From positions 84,184 through 148,183 of the forward strand of contig NZ_NMQT01000015.1 in NCBI RefSeq assembly GCF_002234405.1: a stretch of DNA of 64,000 nucleotides, written 5' to 3'. Of this stretch, positions 54,267 to 62,751 are shown piece after piece. The notes under the pieces were generated by a model that worked only from the letters and a program-made list of their open reading frames with translations, made no database searches and had not been told where the DNA came from. Source of the stretch: Amycolatopsis thailandensis (GTDB taxonomy: Bacteria > Actinomycetota > Actinomycetes > Mycobacteriales > Pseudonocardiaceae). The stretch's first letter is position 1, and every line of letters begins with the position of its first letter. The translations under genes and the position numbers were made by a program.

Positions 54267-56102
54267 CTACTTACCCGGGTCCCCCGCCATGACCAGGCTC
54301 AGCGCGCTTTCTCCACCGTTTTCGAACCGCAACGGCACTCCCCAGTCCTGCCGGGTGATGCGGCAGGCGGGATGCTCGCCTCCGTCGTCACAGCTCGCGG
54401 CCTGCGCGACGACCTGCAAGACGCCTCCGGTCACCCCCTCGGCGAAGCGGAGCTTGCGGAACAGGTCCGTGCCGACTCCCGCGCCCTCGGCGAGGAGCTC
54501 CGGTGGCGAGGCGCTGATCTCCAGCCGTGTCGACGGGCCATAACGGTCGTCGAGCTTCTCTCCGGGCGGTGGGGTGAAGACGACGGAGAACTCCAACTCA
54601 CCCGGCGCCAGCACGGTCGGCGGGCGGCGGACCGCGTGCGCGTCCCCGGCCACGGCCTGCTCGCCGAGCGGCACCGGCCCGATCCGGTTGCCCGCCGACT
54701 CGACGACCAGCAGTTCGCCGTCGTGCACCAGCAGGCCGGACGGCTCCGCGAGACCGGTCGCGAGCGTGGTCACCCGGCGGGTGAGCGGGTCGTAGCGGCG
54801 GACGGCGCCGTTGTAGGTGTCGGCGATCGCGATGGTGTCGCCGGGCAGCACGGCGAGGCCGAGCGGATGCTGCAGGAGCGCCTCGTCGGCGGGTCCGTCG
54901 ACGTGGCCGAAGGAGAACAGGTCGACGCCGACCGCGGTGTGCACGGTGAACGTCTCGCCCTCGGGCTGGATCCAGCGCAGCGCCGACGTCTCGGCGTCCG
55001 CGAGCCACAGACGTCGTCCGTCGGGCGTTAGGCCGGAGGTCTGCGCGAAGAAAGCTTCGTGGACGTCGCCGTCTCGCAGGCCCTCGACCGTCGTGCCGGC
55101 GAAGCGACGGATGGTGCCCGAGACCGGCTCGAACACGCTCAGCGTGTGGTTGCCCGCCATGGCGACCACGACGCCGCCCGCGGGACCCCACCAGGCGACG
55201 TCCCAGGGGCTCGTGAGGTCGATGTCGAGCGCCTTGCCGGTGTCGACGCCGTCGCGCCACTGACGGCCGGTGCCGGCGACCGTGGAGACCTCGCCGGTGA
55301 TCAGGTCGATGCCGCGCAGCCGGTGACCGGCCGTGTCGGCGACCACGGCGTGGTAGCCCGCGCGTTCCGCGACCTCGTACGGCAGAAGGGTGATCCCGGA
55401 CGGCTCGGTGAAGCTCGCCAGGTCGAACGGCCCGTCCTGCGCGCCGCGGGCCCCGCTGCCGAAGCGGCGGATGATCGTCTCGCCGTCGGACGCGAACTCG
55501 ACGATGGAGTGGTTGCCGGTGTCGGCGACCAGGATCCGGCCCTCGGCGGTGGTCACGGCCTTGCTCGGGAACCGCAGTTCGGCGCGCTGCTCCTCGGCCG
55601 GGACGTACGGGCTGCCGCCGCGGCGGAGCGTGCCCTTGGCCTCGTGGGTGGCGACGAGGTCGGCGATCACCCGGCGCAGCGCCTCGGCGTGCCCCTCGCC
55701 GGCGGCGACGTGGACGACGTAACCCTCGGGGTCGACGACCACCAGCGTCGGCCAGGCCTTGACCGCGTACTGAGACCAGGTGGTCATCTTCGGGTCGTTG
55801 AGGACCGGGTGGTGCACCTCGTAGCGCCGTACGGCCGCCTCGATCGCGGCCGTCTCGCCCTCGTGCAGGAACTTGGGCGAATGCACGCCGATGGTCACCA
55901 GGACGTCGGCGAACTCGGCCTCCAGCGGGCGCAGTTCGTCCAGCACGTGCAGGCAGTTGACGCAGCCGCTGGTCCAGAAGTCCAGCAGGACGATACGGCC
56001 GCGCAACCCGGCCAGCGTGAGCCGCTCGCCGCCGGTGTTGAGCCACCCGTCGCCGGCGAGCTCGGGCGCCCGCACGCGGGACTGCGTTCGTGGGGAAGTC
56101 AC
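54267..56102 (-). CDS. Thioredoxin-like protein with NHL beta-propeller
   Basis: A 611-residue cytoplasmic-type protein. Residues 1-150 form a TlpA/thioredoxin-like domain with the redox pair CVNC (Cys47, Cys50) in DFWTSGCVNC. Residues about 180-470 contain six NHL repeats (ILVADTGNHSIVEFASDG and AVVADTAGHRLRGIDL, for example), a beta-propeller for protein binding. The C-terminus is a small beta domain with SCDDGGEHPAC. The same fusion is found across bacteria and as NHLRC2 in animals, without a firm function. GTG start. Likely first gene of an operon with GroES and VanW. Confidence 0.92.
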   Translation of the reverse strand: MTSPRTQSRVRAPELAGDGWLNTGGERLTLAGLRGRIVLLDFWTSGCVNCLHVLDELRPLEAEFADVLVTIGVHSPKFLHEGETAAIEAAVRRYEVHHPVLNDPKMTTWSQYAVKAWPTLVVVDPEGYVVHVAAGEGHAEALRRVIADLVATHEAKGTLRRGGSPYVPAEEQRAELRFPSKAVTTAEGRILVADTGNHSIVEFASDGETIIRRFGSGARGAQDGPFDLASFTEPSGITLLPYEVAERAGYHAVVADTAGHRLRGIDLITGEVSTVAGTGRQWRDGVDTGKALDIDLTSPWDVAWWGPAGGVVVAMAGNHTLSVFEPVSGTIRRFAGTTVEGLRDGDVHEAFFAQTSGLTPDGRRLWLADAETSALRWIQPEGETFTVHTAVGVDLFSFGHVDGPADEALLQHPLGLAVLPGDTIAIADTYNGAVRRYDPLTRRVTTLATGLAEPSGLLVHDGELLVVESAGNRIGPVPLGEQAVAGDAHAVRRPPTVLAPGELEFSVVFTPPPGEKLDDRYGPSTRLEISASPPELLAEGAGVGTDLFRKLRFAEGVTGGVLQVVAQAASCDDGGEHPACRITRQDWGVPLRFENGGESALSLVMAGDPGK

Positions 56103-56164
56103 GCCATGAGTGAACTACACGTGTCGCCGCTCTGTTCCGACGTCCAGGCGTTGAGAGGGCGAGC

Positions 56165-56944
56165 TCACCCCAGGGGAGGAGCCTCATGTGGGTGATGAGG
56201 GGCCTTCTCCCAGACCGACACGTGCCCCGTGCTTTCGGCGGTGAACTCCGAACGGGCCCAATCCGCCCAGCGATGCTTCGGGCGCATTCCGGCGATCCGG
56301 GCCATGAGGTCCAGCTCGGCGGGCCAGACGTAGCGGAAGGGGATGCGGCGGAACCGCCCTGTCCCGTCCGGTGACACGGTCACGTGGTTCGACGTGAACT
56401 CCTGCGTGACCACGTCGTACTGGTCGAACCCGACATAGCCGGGGGTCATCGCGAAGGGGACGACGTCCTGTCCGGGCGGCAGGCGGCGCAGGTCCGGGAG
56501 GCCCACCTCGACGACGAACAGCCCGCCGGGCCGCAGATGCGCCGCCGCGTTGCGGAAGACGTCGACCTGGCCGTCCTGGGTGGTCACGTTGCCGATCGTG
56601 TTGAACACCAGGCAGACCAGCGAGAACTCGCCCGCCACCCGGGTGCTCGTCATGTCGCCGATCGTGACTTCGACCGCTTCGCCGCCCGGCTTGTCCGCGA
56701 TCCGCGCGGCCATCGCCCGGCTCAGCTCGATACCGCTCACCGGCACTCCGCGCGCGGCCAGCGGCGCGGCGATCCGCCCGGTCCCGACGGCGAACTCGAG
56801 CACCGGGCCGCCTTCGGCAAGGTCTTCGAGGACGTCCACGGCGGACGTCACCACCTCGGGGGCGTTCGCGCCGCCCGGGCCGTCGTAATCCGTGGCCACA
56901 CTCTCGGGGAACCAGCCGTCGGCCGGGTCGTCTTCGACGCTCAC
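56165..56944 (-). CDS. Class I SAM-dependent methyltransferase
   Basis: A 259-residue methyltransferase. Motif I is VLEFAVGTGRIAAPLAARG, motif II GIELSRAM; the later strand is LRPGGLFVVEVGLPDLR. The C-terminal region (RRIPFRYVWPAELDLMARIAGM) is typical of small-molecule methyltransferases. Substrate unknown. It lies 62 bp upstream of the thioredoxin-NHL gene on the same strand and may be co-transcribed. Confidence 0.9.
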   Translation of the reverse strand: MSVEDDPADGWFPESVATDYDGPGGANAPEVVTSAVDVLEDLAEGGPVLEFAVGTGRIAAPLAARGVPVSGIELSRAMAARIADKPGGEAVEVTIGDMTSTRVAGEFSLVCLVFNTIGNVTTQDGQVDVFRNAAAHLRPGGLFVVEVGLPDLRRLPPGQDVVPFAMTPGYVGFDQYDVVTQEFTSNHVTVSPDGTGRFRRIPFRYVWPAELDLMARIAGMRPKHRWADWARSEFTAESTGHVSVWEKAPHHPHEAPPLG

Positions 56945-57057
56945 GATCGCGGACGCTACCGCCGGGACCGCGCCCTCTTCACCCCGTTTTCGCCGTCGCG
57001 CTCGACCGGCGTTAAAAGAGAAGGCGCTTGCGCGGTGCGCAATTTACGCTCGAACAC

Positions 57058-57627
57058 ATGTCCACTGTTGAGCACGCCTTCACCATCGAGGAGGCACACG
57101 ACCTCCAGGCGAGCTTGGCCGAACCCGTGCGTCCCGGGTTGAGCGAGGCCGAGCTCGACGACGTCGAAGCACGCTTCGGCTTTCGGTTCGCCGCCGACCA
57201 CCGGACCTTCCTGTCCGCCGGGGTGCCGATCGGCGACCGCTGGCCGGACTGGCGCTGCGGCAACCCCGACCACCTGCGGAAACGGCTGGACTGGCCGGTG
57301 GACGGGGTGCTTTACGACGTCGAACACAACGGCTTCTGGCCGCCGGACTGGGGCATGCGCCCGATCGACCTCGCCGACGCGCTTTCGCGGGCTCGCTCAC
57401 ATCTGGCACAGGCCCCGCAGCTGGTTCCGGTCTGCGGGCATCGGTATCTGCCCGGGATCGCCGGGAGCGCGGGCTATCCGGTGCTTTCGGTGTATCAGAC
57501 CGACATCGTCTACTACGGCTACGACCTGCGGGGATACCTGCGGCACGACTTCTGCGGCGAGCCGCTGGGCCCGCCACCGGCCGGCGGGCCGCGGCAGGTC
57601 GAGTTCTGGTCGCGGTTCGTGGAATGA
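57058..57627 (+). CDS. SMI1/KNR4-like (SUKH superfamily) protein
   Basis: A 189-residue soluble protein. LSEAELDDVEARFGFRFAAD followed by HRTFLSAGVPIGDRWPDW is the SUKH N-terminal pattern (helix, then a flat sheet with conserved W and G). SUKH proteins are often immunity proteins to polymorphic toxins, or regulators; no toxin is next to it. ATG 57058 is the first good start and lies 113 bp from the divergent methyltransferase start. Confidence 0.75.
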   Translation: MSTVEHAFTIEEAHDLQASLAEPVRPGLSEAELDDVEARFGFRFAADHRTFLSAGVPIGDRWPDWRCGNPDHLRKRLDWPVDGVLYDVEHNGFWPPDWGMRPIDLADALSRARSHLAQAPQLVPVCGHRYLPGIAGSAGYPVLSVYQTDIVYYGYDLRGYLRHDFCGEPLGPPPAGGPRQVEFWSRFVE

Positions 57628-57766
57628 ACGGACCGTTCATACCTTGAGTTCGCGGTTCGGTGCCACTACATGTGGCCGATTCGCGCGTCGGGCGTCACCA
57701 AATGTGCCCCCGGCGATAGCAAAGGTCCCTTGCTCTTTTCGCGATTCGGGAAAGTGGTGGTAGGGG

Positions 57767-58231
57767 TCAGGATTCGGCGGCGGCCTTCAGCCGGGCCAGC
57801 GTCGCGGCGATGTTCGCCCGGTTGGCGTCGTCCCGCTTCCAGACCCCGGTGAACAGCGACGTCGGCCCGCGCAGCCAGCCCGGCCGCCGGTCCCACGTGC
57901 TCTCCACGGCCACACACCCGTCGCCGGACGCCTCGATGTCGTACTGCCAGCGCGCGACGGGAAGTCCGGCGACCGTGGTCACCTCGAACGCGAACCGCCT
58001 GCCCTCGTCGGCGTCGGTGATCGTCGAAAGGGTGCTCCAGCGACGGATCCCGTTGCGGTTGCGGCCGCGGAACCTGGCGCCGACAGCGGGCCCCTCCGCC
58101 GCACCGACCCAACGGTGCCCCTCGTACTCCTCGGCCATCCCCGCGAGCGCGCCCGGGTCGCTGACCAGGGCGTACACCCGCTCGGGCGGGGCGGCGATCG
58201 CGATCTTTCCGGTGGCGCTGGGCTCAGTCAT
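57767..58231 (-). CDS. SRPBCC family protein
   Basis: A 154-residue START-like hydrophobic-pocket protein (polyketide cyclase/Bet v 1 fold): GKIAIAAPPERVYALVSDPG at the N-terminus, then RFRGRNRNGIRRWSTLSTIT and a long C-terminal helix. It may bind a lipid-like ligand. ATG 58231 has GGAGGTAT upstream. It lies just after the large beta-helix protein gene, 35 bp downstream, on the same strand, separated by a hairpin. Confidence 0.85.
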   Translation of the reverse strand: MTEPSATGKIAIAAPPERVYALVSDPGALAGMAEEYEGHRWVGAAEGPAVGARFRGRNRNGIRRWSTLSTITDADEGRRFAFEVTTVAGLPVARWQYDIEASGDGCVAVESTWDRRPGWLRGPTSLFTGVWKRDDANRANIAATLARLKAAAES

Positions 58232-58244
58232 GGCATACCTCCGT

Positions 58245-58271
58245 ACTGAGGGTATGTGAAATACCCTCAGT
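58245..58271. terminator. Hairpin between the beta-helix and SRPBCC genes
   Basis: ACTGAGGGTAT-N5-ATACCCTCAGT with perfect 11-bp arms overlaps the stop of the upstream gene and lies 13 bp before the SRPBCC start. It could be an attenuator or an operator of the SRPBCC gene. Confidence 0.5.
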
Positions 58272-60612
58272 TGTCCCTCCGGAGCATGCGACTGATACCG
58301 GCGGCGACCGTCGTCGCCAGCACCCAGCCCGACGCGGTGAACCCGGCCGCGACCCAGTTGTCCATGCCGTGCATGTACCAGCGCGACTTGTTGCCGAAGT
58401 CGACGATCGGGACCAGGAGGTCGATCGTGTACAGCACCGGATTCCACTGCAAACCGGTGTCGTCCTGGTTGACCAGGCACCGAGGCCCGCTCACCGTGAG
58501 ATTGGGTTTGGTGACGCAGTCGTCGACCCCGAGCCCGAACCACAGGCTTCCCAGCACCAGCAACGTCAGCAGCCAGCCGAGCGCGCGCACCGGACGGAAG
58601 CCGTAGCCGACCATCGACCGCTGCAACCAGCTCCACACGCGCACGCCGGGCCCGAAGAACTTGAAACCCTTCGCGAGCGCCACGTACCGGAATTGCTGCT
58701 TCTTCAACAGCACCGTGGAGGCGTGCTCTTCGTTTCCGGACGCGCGCAGCGTCGCCGCCAGCTGGTCGTAGGGTCCCGGCCGGTAGCCGTCCATCGCCTT
58801 GCGCAGCAACACGATCCGATGATCGATCGCGCGGTCGTCGTCGAGCGCGATGTCCTCTTGGAGGGCGTCGTACCGGAAATCCTCCAGCTCGATCCCGGTC
58901 GTCGACGCCCAGAACGCCTCGTTGTCACCGAGCGTCCCGCAATGCGCGCGCCGCAAGACGATCCGGCCCTCCGGCGGAACGGCGGGCGTGAGCAGGAACT
59001 CGTCGGCCGAAACGTCGCTGCCGTCGAGCGCGATCCCGTGCGGCGCGAGGGAACCGAGTCGTGCGCCGCGGAAGTCGACGCGCCGCGCGACCTGAGCACC
59101 GTCGAGGTTGACCCCGCCCTGCGCGACGAACGGACGCTCCTTGTTCTCGGTGAGGATCAGATCGCGGCCGATCCGCGCGGTGCGGACGTCCAGCGAGTAA
59201 CTGGTGCGTGTGCGCGTGCCCGGCTCGGTCAGGCTCGTGCCGAAGAGGTTCACGCTGCCGCCGACCTCGGCGCCCTGGAGCCGGAGAGTGCCCTGGACGG
59301 TCGCGTCGGTGAGCTGGAAGTTGCCCGCGATCTTCGCGCGCCGCGCGGAAAAGACGTCGCGGCGCGGGTGCAGGAACATCGAGTTCCACGCCAGCACGTT
59401 GCCACCGACGGTGATGTCGGCCATGCGCAACTGCCCGGACGGCACCCGCAGGCTCGTCGCCTCGAGATCGCCGCCGATCGTGGTCCCGTCGAGGTGGATC
59501 GCGCGGTCGTAGTAGGGAATGCTCTGCCCGCGCACGACCTGGACCTCGGCGCCGGCGAGGCGCAACGAACCCCCGATCCGGGCGTTGACCATCCGCAGCG
59601 TCCCGGTCGCCTGCATGCCGTCGCTCAGCTCGAGGTTCCCGTTGATCGCCGACCGATCCGCGACCAGCGCCGGCCGCGGGTCGATGTACGGATCGTTCGA
59701 CTTCCACGCGTCGACGACGATCGGCCCGGCCTGATTCACCGACAGTTTGGCCTCGCGGAAAATGACGTCACTGTCCACAGTGGCACTCGGCAGGAACATG
59801 ATCCCACTGGCGGAGAAGCGTTTCCGCTGCGCGGCGGGCCCGTAGTTGTCCACCTCGCACAGCAGGCTGCCGCCGATGTGGATCCCGTTCCCGTTGAGCG
59901 CGAAGCCGTCCCGGTTGTTCAGCGTCGCGCCCGAAAAGTTGACGTTACCGCCCGCCCGCATACCCGGGATGCGGACTTCTCCGTTGGCCACCAACCGATA
60001 CGCCAGCAACGCGCCGACGATGTTGACCCGGTCGGCCTGGATCGCCTTGCCCCGCGGATGGGTTATCACCGTGCGGGTCAGCACGACCGAACCCTCGATG
60101 ACCGCGTCGGTGAGATTGACCGCCGCGTTCGGCATCCCGCGCTCGCGATCGTCGCCGCGCTGGACCGTGGTCTCCTCGATCTCGTGCTCGCCGTCGACGT
60201 GCACGACACTGCGGATGAGGCGGACATCGTTGCGGGTGCGGAGATTGCGCGCCTTGAGCCCCGGCAGCCAGCACTTGCGGAACACGAGCCCGAGCAGATG
60301 CGCCTCACGGACGTCCGGCGGATGCTCGAACCGGCACCGCTCGAACCGGAACAGATACTTGATGTCGGCCGCGCGCAGATCGAGCGTTCCGGTGATGTAG
60401 GCGTCCTCGACCTGCACGATCGGCGCGTTGGTCGCCTGGCGGCGCCACCGGAGCAGACCGGTCGTCCCCGGCTTCATCAACTCGGACGCCGGAACCTCGT
60501 ACCGCTTGTCGGGGTTCGGAGCGAACGGATCGAGCGGCGGCAAGGCCGCGTCGCCGTTCGGTTCACCTTCCCCCGGATCGCGCGGCCCGTTGTTGCGCCG
60601 AAAACCCGGCAT
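58267..60612 (-). CDS. Large membrane protein with beta-helix repeats
   Basis: A 781-residue protein. Residues about 70-620 are a run of short repeats such as IGGSLRLAGAEV, VGGNVLAWNS, VQGTLRLQGAEV and VGGSVNLFGTSL, like pentapeptide or bactofilin-type coils, forming a right-handed beta-helix. At the C-terminus are about three membrane helices (ALGWLLTLLVLGSLWFGLGV and a last one before RMLRRDN). Such proteins are annotated in actinobacteria as membrane-associated oxidoreductases without evidence; no redox motif is visible. ATG 60612 was chosen over a longer frame because GGGAGGGAAG precedes it. Confidence 0.85.
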   Translation of the reverse strand: MPGFRRNNGPRDPGEGEPNGDAALPPLDPFAPNPDKRYEVPASELMKPGTTGLLRWRRQATNAPIVQVEDAYITGTLDLRAADIKYLFRFERCRFEHPPDVREAHLLGLVFRKCWLPGLKARNLRTRNDVRLIRSVVHVDGEHEIEETTVQRGDDRERGMPNAAVNLTDAVIEGSVVLTRTVITHPRGKAIQADRVNIVGALLAYRLVANGEVRIPGMRAGGNVNFSGATLNNRDGFALNGNGIHIGGSLLCEVDNYGPAAQRKRFSASGIMFLPSATVDSDVIFREAKLSVNQAGPIVVDAWKSNDPYIDPRPALVADRSAINGNLELSDGMQATGTLRMVNARIGGSLRLAGAEVQVVRGQSIPYYDRAIHLDGTTIGGDLEATSLRVPSGQLRMADITVGGNVLAWNSMFLHPRRDVFSARRAKIAGNFQLTDATVQGTLRLQGAEVGGSVNLFGTSLTEPGTRTRTSYSLDVRTARIGRDLILTENKERPFVAQGGVNLDGAQVARRVDFRGARLGSLAPHGIALDGSDVSADEFLLTPAVPPEGRIVLRRAHCGTLGDNEAFWASTTGIELEDFRYDALQEDIALDDDRAIDHRIVLLRKAMDGYRPGPYDQLAATLRASGNEEHASTVLLKKQQFRYVALAKGFKFFGPGVRVWSWLQRSMVGYGFRPVRALGWLLTLLVLGSLWFGLGVDDCVTKPNLTVSGPRCLVNQDDTGLQWNPVLYTIDLLVPIVDFGNKSRWYMHGMDNWVAAGFTASGWVLATTVAAGISRMLRRDN

Positions 60613-60797
60613 CGTCTCGCTTCCCTCCCCCGTCGTTCCCCGGCACCAGCGAAGCCGATCACCCCCGGGATTCGCAAGTGGGCCTGGGCAGCAGACCTGA
60701 ACCTGCCACCGCACCGCGACGGCAGAACGGCCACCACGGGTTCGAGACCAGGCCTTATCGGTGATCTTGACCGAACTCGCCGCCCGTCCGCTTGGTC

Positions 60798-60877
60798 GCT
60801 GCTACGGTCACGCACCGGAGTCAGAGGTGGACCACGGGTAGGTCGCGCCCTGCGCGGCCCGTGCGGGGAGGCACGAC
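60798..60877 (+). repeat. Duplicated leader, copy A (before first DUF3558 gene)
   Basis: 80 bp ending at the ATG match 61561-61641 closely; the last 38 bases are almost identical, including the ribosome site GGGGAGG. The start of the block (GCTGCTACGG, GCTGCTATCG in copy B) may be a -10 region. Confidence 0.8.
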
Positions 60878-61468
60878 ATGAAGCGTTTCTTGCTCTTGGC
60901 GGCTGCGGTATCGATTTTGGCCGGTGGTTGCGGCACTCAGGTGGCCGGCACCGCGACGACGAGTGCGCCGTCCTCGGCGCGGCTTCCATCCGATGGGGCG
61001 CCTGCGGTGGCGAACCCGATCGCCAATACGGCGGTGGTCGAGGCGGACCCGTGCAGCGCCATCCCGACGGCCGAGATCGAAGCGATCGGCGGCGCGGTGG
61101 AGCGTTCACGGACCGTCGACCTATCCGAAGGCCTGAACTGCAGTTGGTTGTTCTCCGAAGCTCCGAGCACCCTCAGCGCAGGCCTGGTGGTCGGCAACAA
61201 GAAAGGGTTGAGCGCTCTCTATGCGCAGAAGTCGACCGGGGGACTCACTACCTTCAAACCAGTCGACTCCATAGAAGGGCACCCTGCTGTCATCTATGCC
61301 AACGGCAGCGAAGGCCGAGGAACCTGCACGCTCGCTGTCGGGCTCAGGGACGACCTCGTCTACACGGTCATCCCGCACCTGTCTTCCGGAAACCCCATGC
61401 TCGCGGACCCTTGCGGGATGGCGACCAAGGTCGCCGCGGCGGCGATCAAGAACCTCAAGAAGTCCTGA
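60878..61468 (+). CDS. DUF3558 lipoprotein
   Basis: A 196-residue lipoprotein with lipobox LAGGC (Cys18), a short Ser/Thr/Ala linker and a DUF3558 domain: DPCSAIPTAEIEAIGG, LNCSWLF, GHPAVIYAN and DPCGMATKVAAAAIKNL, with four cysteines for two disulfides. DUF3558 proteins are common surface lipoproteins of actinobacteria, often near type VII secretion genes; the function is unknown. A second DUF3558 gene lies two genes further. Confidence 0.88.
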   Translation: MKRFLLLAAAVSILAGGCGTQVAGTATTSAPSSARLPSDGAPAVANPIANTAVVEADPCSAIPTAEIEAIGGAVERSRTVDLSEGLNCSWLFSEAPSTLSAGLVVGNKKGLSALYAQKSTGGLTTFKPVDSIEGHPAVIYANGSEGRGTCTLAVGLRDDLVYTVIPHLSSGNPMLADPCGMATKVAAAAIKNLKKS

Positions 61469-61560
61469 TCAGGCGAAACCGTCGATCAGGACAAAAGTAA
61501 CGTCGTCCCGGCAACTTTCGATGGTGATCTTTCACGAAGGGGCTGATCAGCGGTTTACCT

Positions 61561-61641
61561 GCTGCTATCGTCACCGGTTGGAGTCAGTGATGAACTACGG
61601 GTAGGTCGCGCCCCATCGCGGCCCGTGCGGGGAGGCACGAC
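61561..61641 (+). repeat. Duplicated leader, copy B (before the YxxxD protein gene)
   Basis: 81 bp closely matching copy A at 60798-60877. It implies that the DUF3558 gene and the operon that follows were copied together with their control region, or that both are controlled by the same factor. Confidence 0.8.
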
Positions 61642-62148
61642 ATGACACGACCGGGAAGTGGCCCTCAGGGGGTCTACAACCAGCTGAACACGACGCCGCC
61701 GCAGGCACCGCCGCCGGGGTCCGGACTGATTCAGGGCGCTACCGCCGCACCACCGCCGCCGGGCCCGCCGCCGAATTACGGCGAGCTGGGTGCCGGGCAG
61801 GCCCAGGCCGACTTCGCCGCGGCGTCGTCGAACGGCGGCTGGGAATTCGACTCGGAGGCCATGGACAAGGTCATCAAATCCCTCGAGGACTGCATCGAGA
61901 ACAACTTCAGCAGCGCCATGAGGGAAGCCTCGTACCTGACCGGTATCGACGCGATGGGTGACGAGGTCGCCAGCCAAGGTTACGTCAAGATCGCGAACGA
62001 GTCGGGGGCCTCTTATCAAAATTTCTTGGACGGCGCACGCAAGTTCACCAGGGCTTACGCCGACAAGCTAGTGGAAATAAAGACGGCGTACGAAAAGCAA
62101 GACCAGGCAGCGATCGACGCTCTCCGTTCTGTTGGAAAGGCTCTCTGA
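61642..62148 (+). CDS. Type VII secretion substrate-like helical protein (YxxxD)
   Basis: A 168-residue protein: disordered Pro-rich N-terminus (PPPGSGLI, APPPPGPPPN; 1-48) and a helical C-terminal domain (65-165). Near the end is Tyr150-E-K-Q-Asp154, the YxxxD/E secretion signal of type VII substrates, within a helix-turn-helix bundle as for PE or ESAT-6 types. There is no WXG motif in this protein; the partner with one (62748) is two genes on, suggesting a secreted pair. First gene of an operon with DUF3558 and WXG genes. Confidence 0.75.
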   Translation: MTRPGSGPQGVYNQLNTTPPQAPPPGSGLIQGATAAPPPPGPPPNYGELGAGQAQADFAAASSNGGWEFDSEAMDKVIKSLEDCIENNFSSAMREASYLTGIDAMGDEVASQGYVKIANESGASYQNFLDGARKFTRAYADKLVEIKTAYEKQDQAAIDALRSVGKAL

Positions 62149-62751
62149 ATGCGTGCTCGACTCGTCTCCGTTCTCACTGTTGCCGCCGTGCTCGCGGCCG
62201 GTTGCAATGGGGAAACCGGCGGTAAGGCCGAGCCTTCGACGCCCAAGCCTGACGCCACGACCCTGCCGCGCGCGGGAGCCCCCAAAGTGACGACCCCGTT
62301 GAAGACGGAAAAACTCACGAACGAACCCTGCAGCGCCGCGACCGATACGGAGATCGCAGGCATCGCCGGGAAGGTGAAAAGCTCGAAGGTGGAACAGATC
62401 GCGGGCGGCCCGACCTGCTCGTGGATCCTCGCCGACCTAGCGGGCTCGATCAACGGCGGTCTGAATGTCAGTCAGCCCGAAGGCTTGAGCCATCTTTACG
62501 CTCTCAAACAACAGGGCAGCGGTGTCACGACGTTCCAACCCTTGCCTGACATCGCCGGACATCCGGCCGTCGTCTTCGCGAACGGCGGCGAAGGCGCGGG
62601 CAACTGCAACCTGGCTGTCGGACTTCGCGACGACATGATGTACACCGTGGTCACCGCCCTGTTCGACGACAGCCCCGCCTACAACGACCCCTGCGGTGCC
62701 AGCGTGAAGCTGGCCGAGTTGGCGATCCAACGTCTGAAGGCGGCCCAATGA
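62149..62751 (+). CDS. DUF3558 lipoprotein, second copy
   Basis: A 200-residue lipoprotein beginning MRARLVSVLTVAAVLAAGCN (lipobox AAGC), with a DUF3558 domain homologous to that at 60878 (EPCSAATDTEIAGIAG, TCSWIL, GHPAVVFANGGEGAGNCNL, DPCGASVKLAELAIQ). It starts on the base following the stop of the YxxxD protein gene and its stop overlaps the next start (ATGA), so it belongs to the same secretion operon. Probably an outer-face partner of the secreted proteins. Confidence 0.88.
   Translation: MRARLVSVLTVAAVLAAGCNGETGGKAEPSTPKPDATTLPRAGAPKVTTPLKTEKLTNEPCSAATDTEIAGIAGKVKSSKVEQIAGGPTCSWILADLAGSINGGLNVSQPEGLSHLYALKQQGSGVTTFQPLPDIAGHPAVVFANGGEGAGNCNLAVGLRDDMMYTVVTALFDDSPAYNDPCGASVKLAELAIQRLKAAQ

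Noticed and set aside
58369..61500. A plus-strand open frame of over 1,000 codons across the beta-helix gene.
   Set aside because: Antisense shadow of the real gene; it also runs through the leader and into the DUF3558 gene out of frame.
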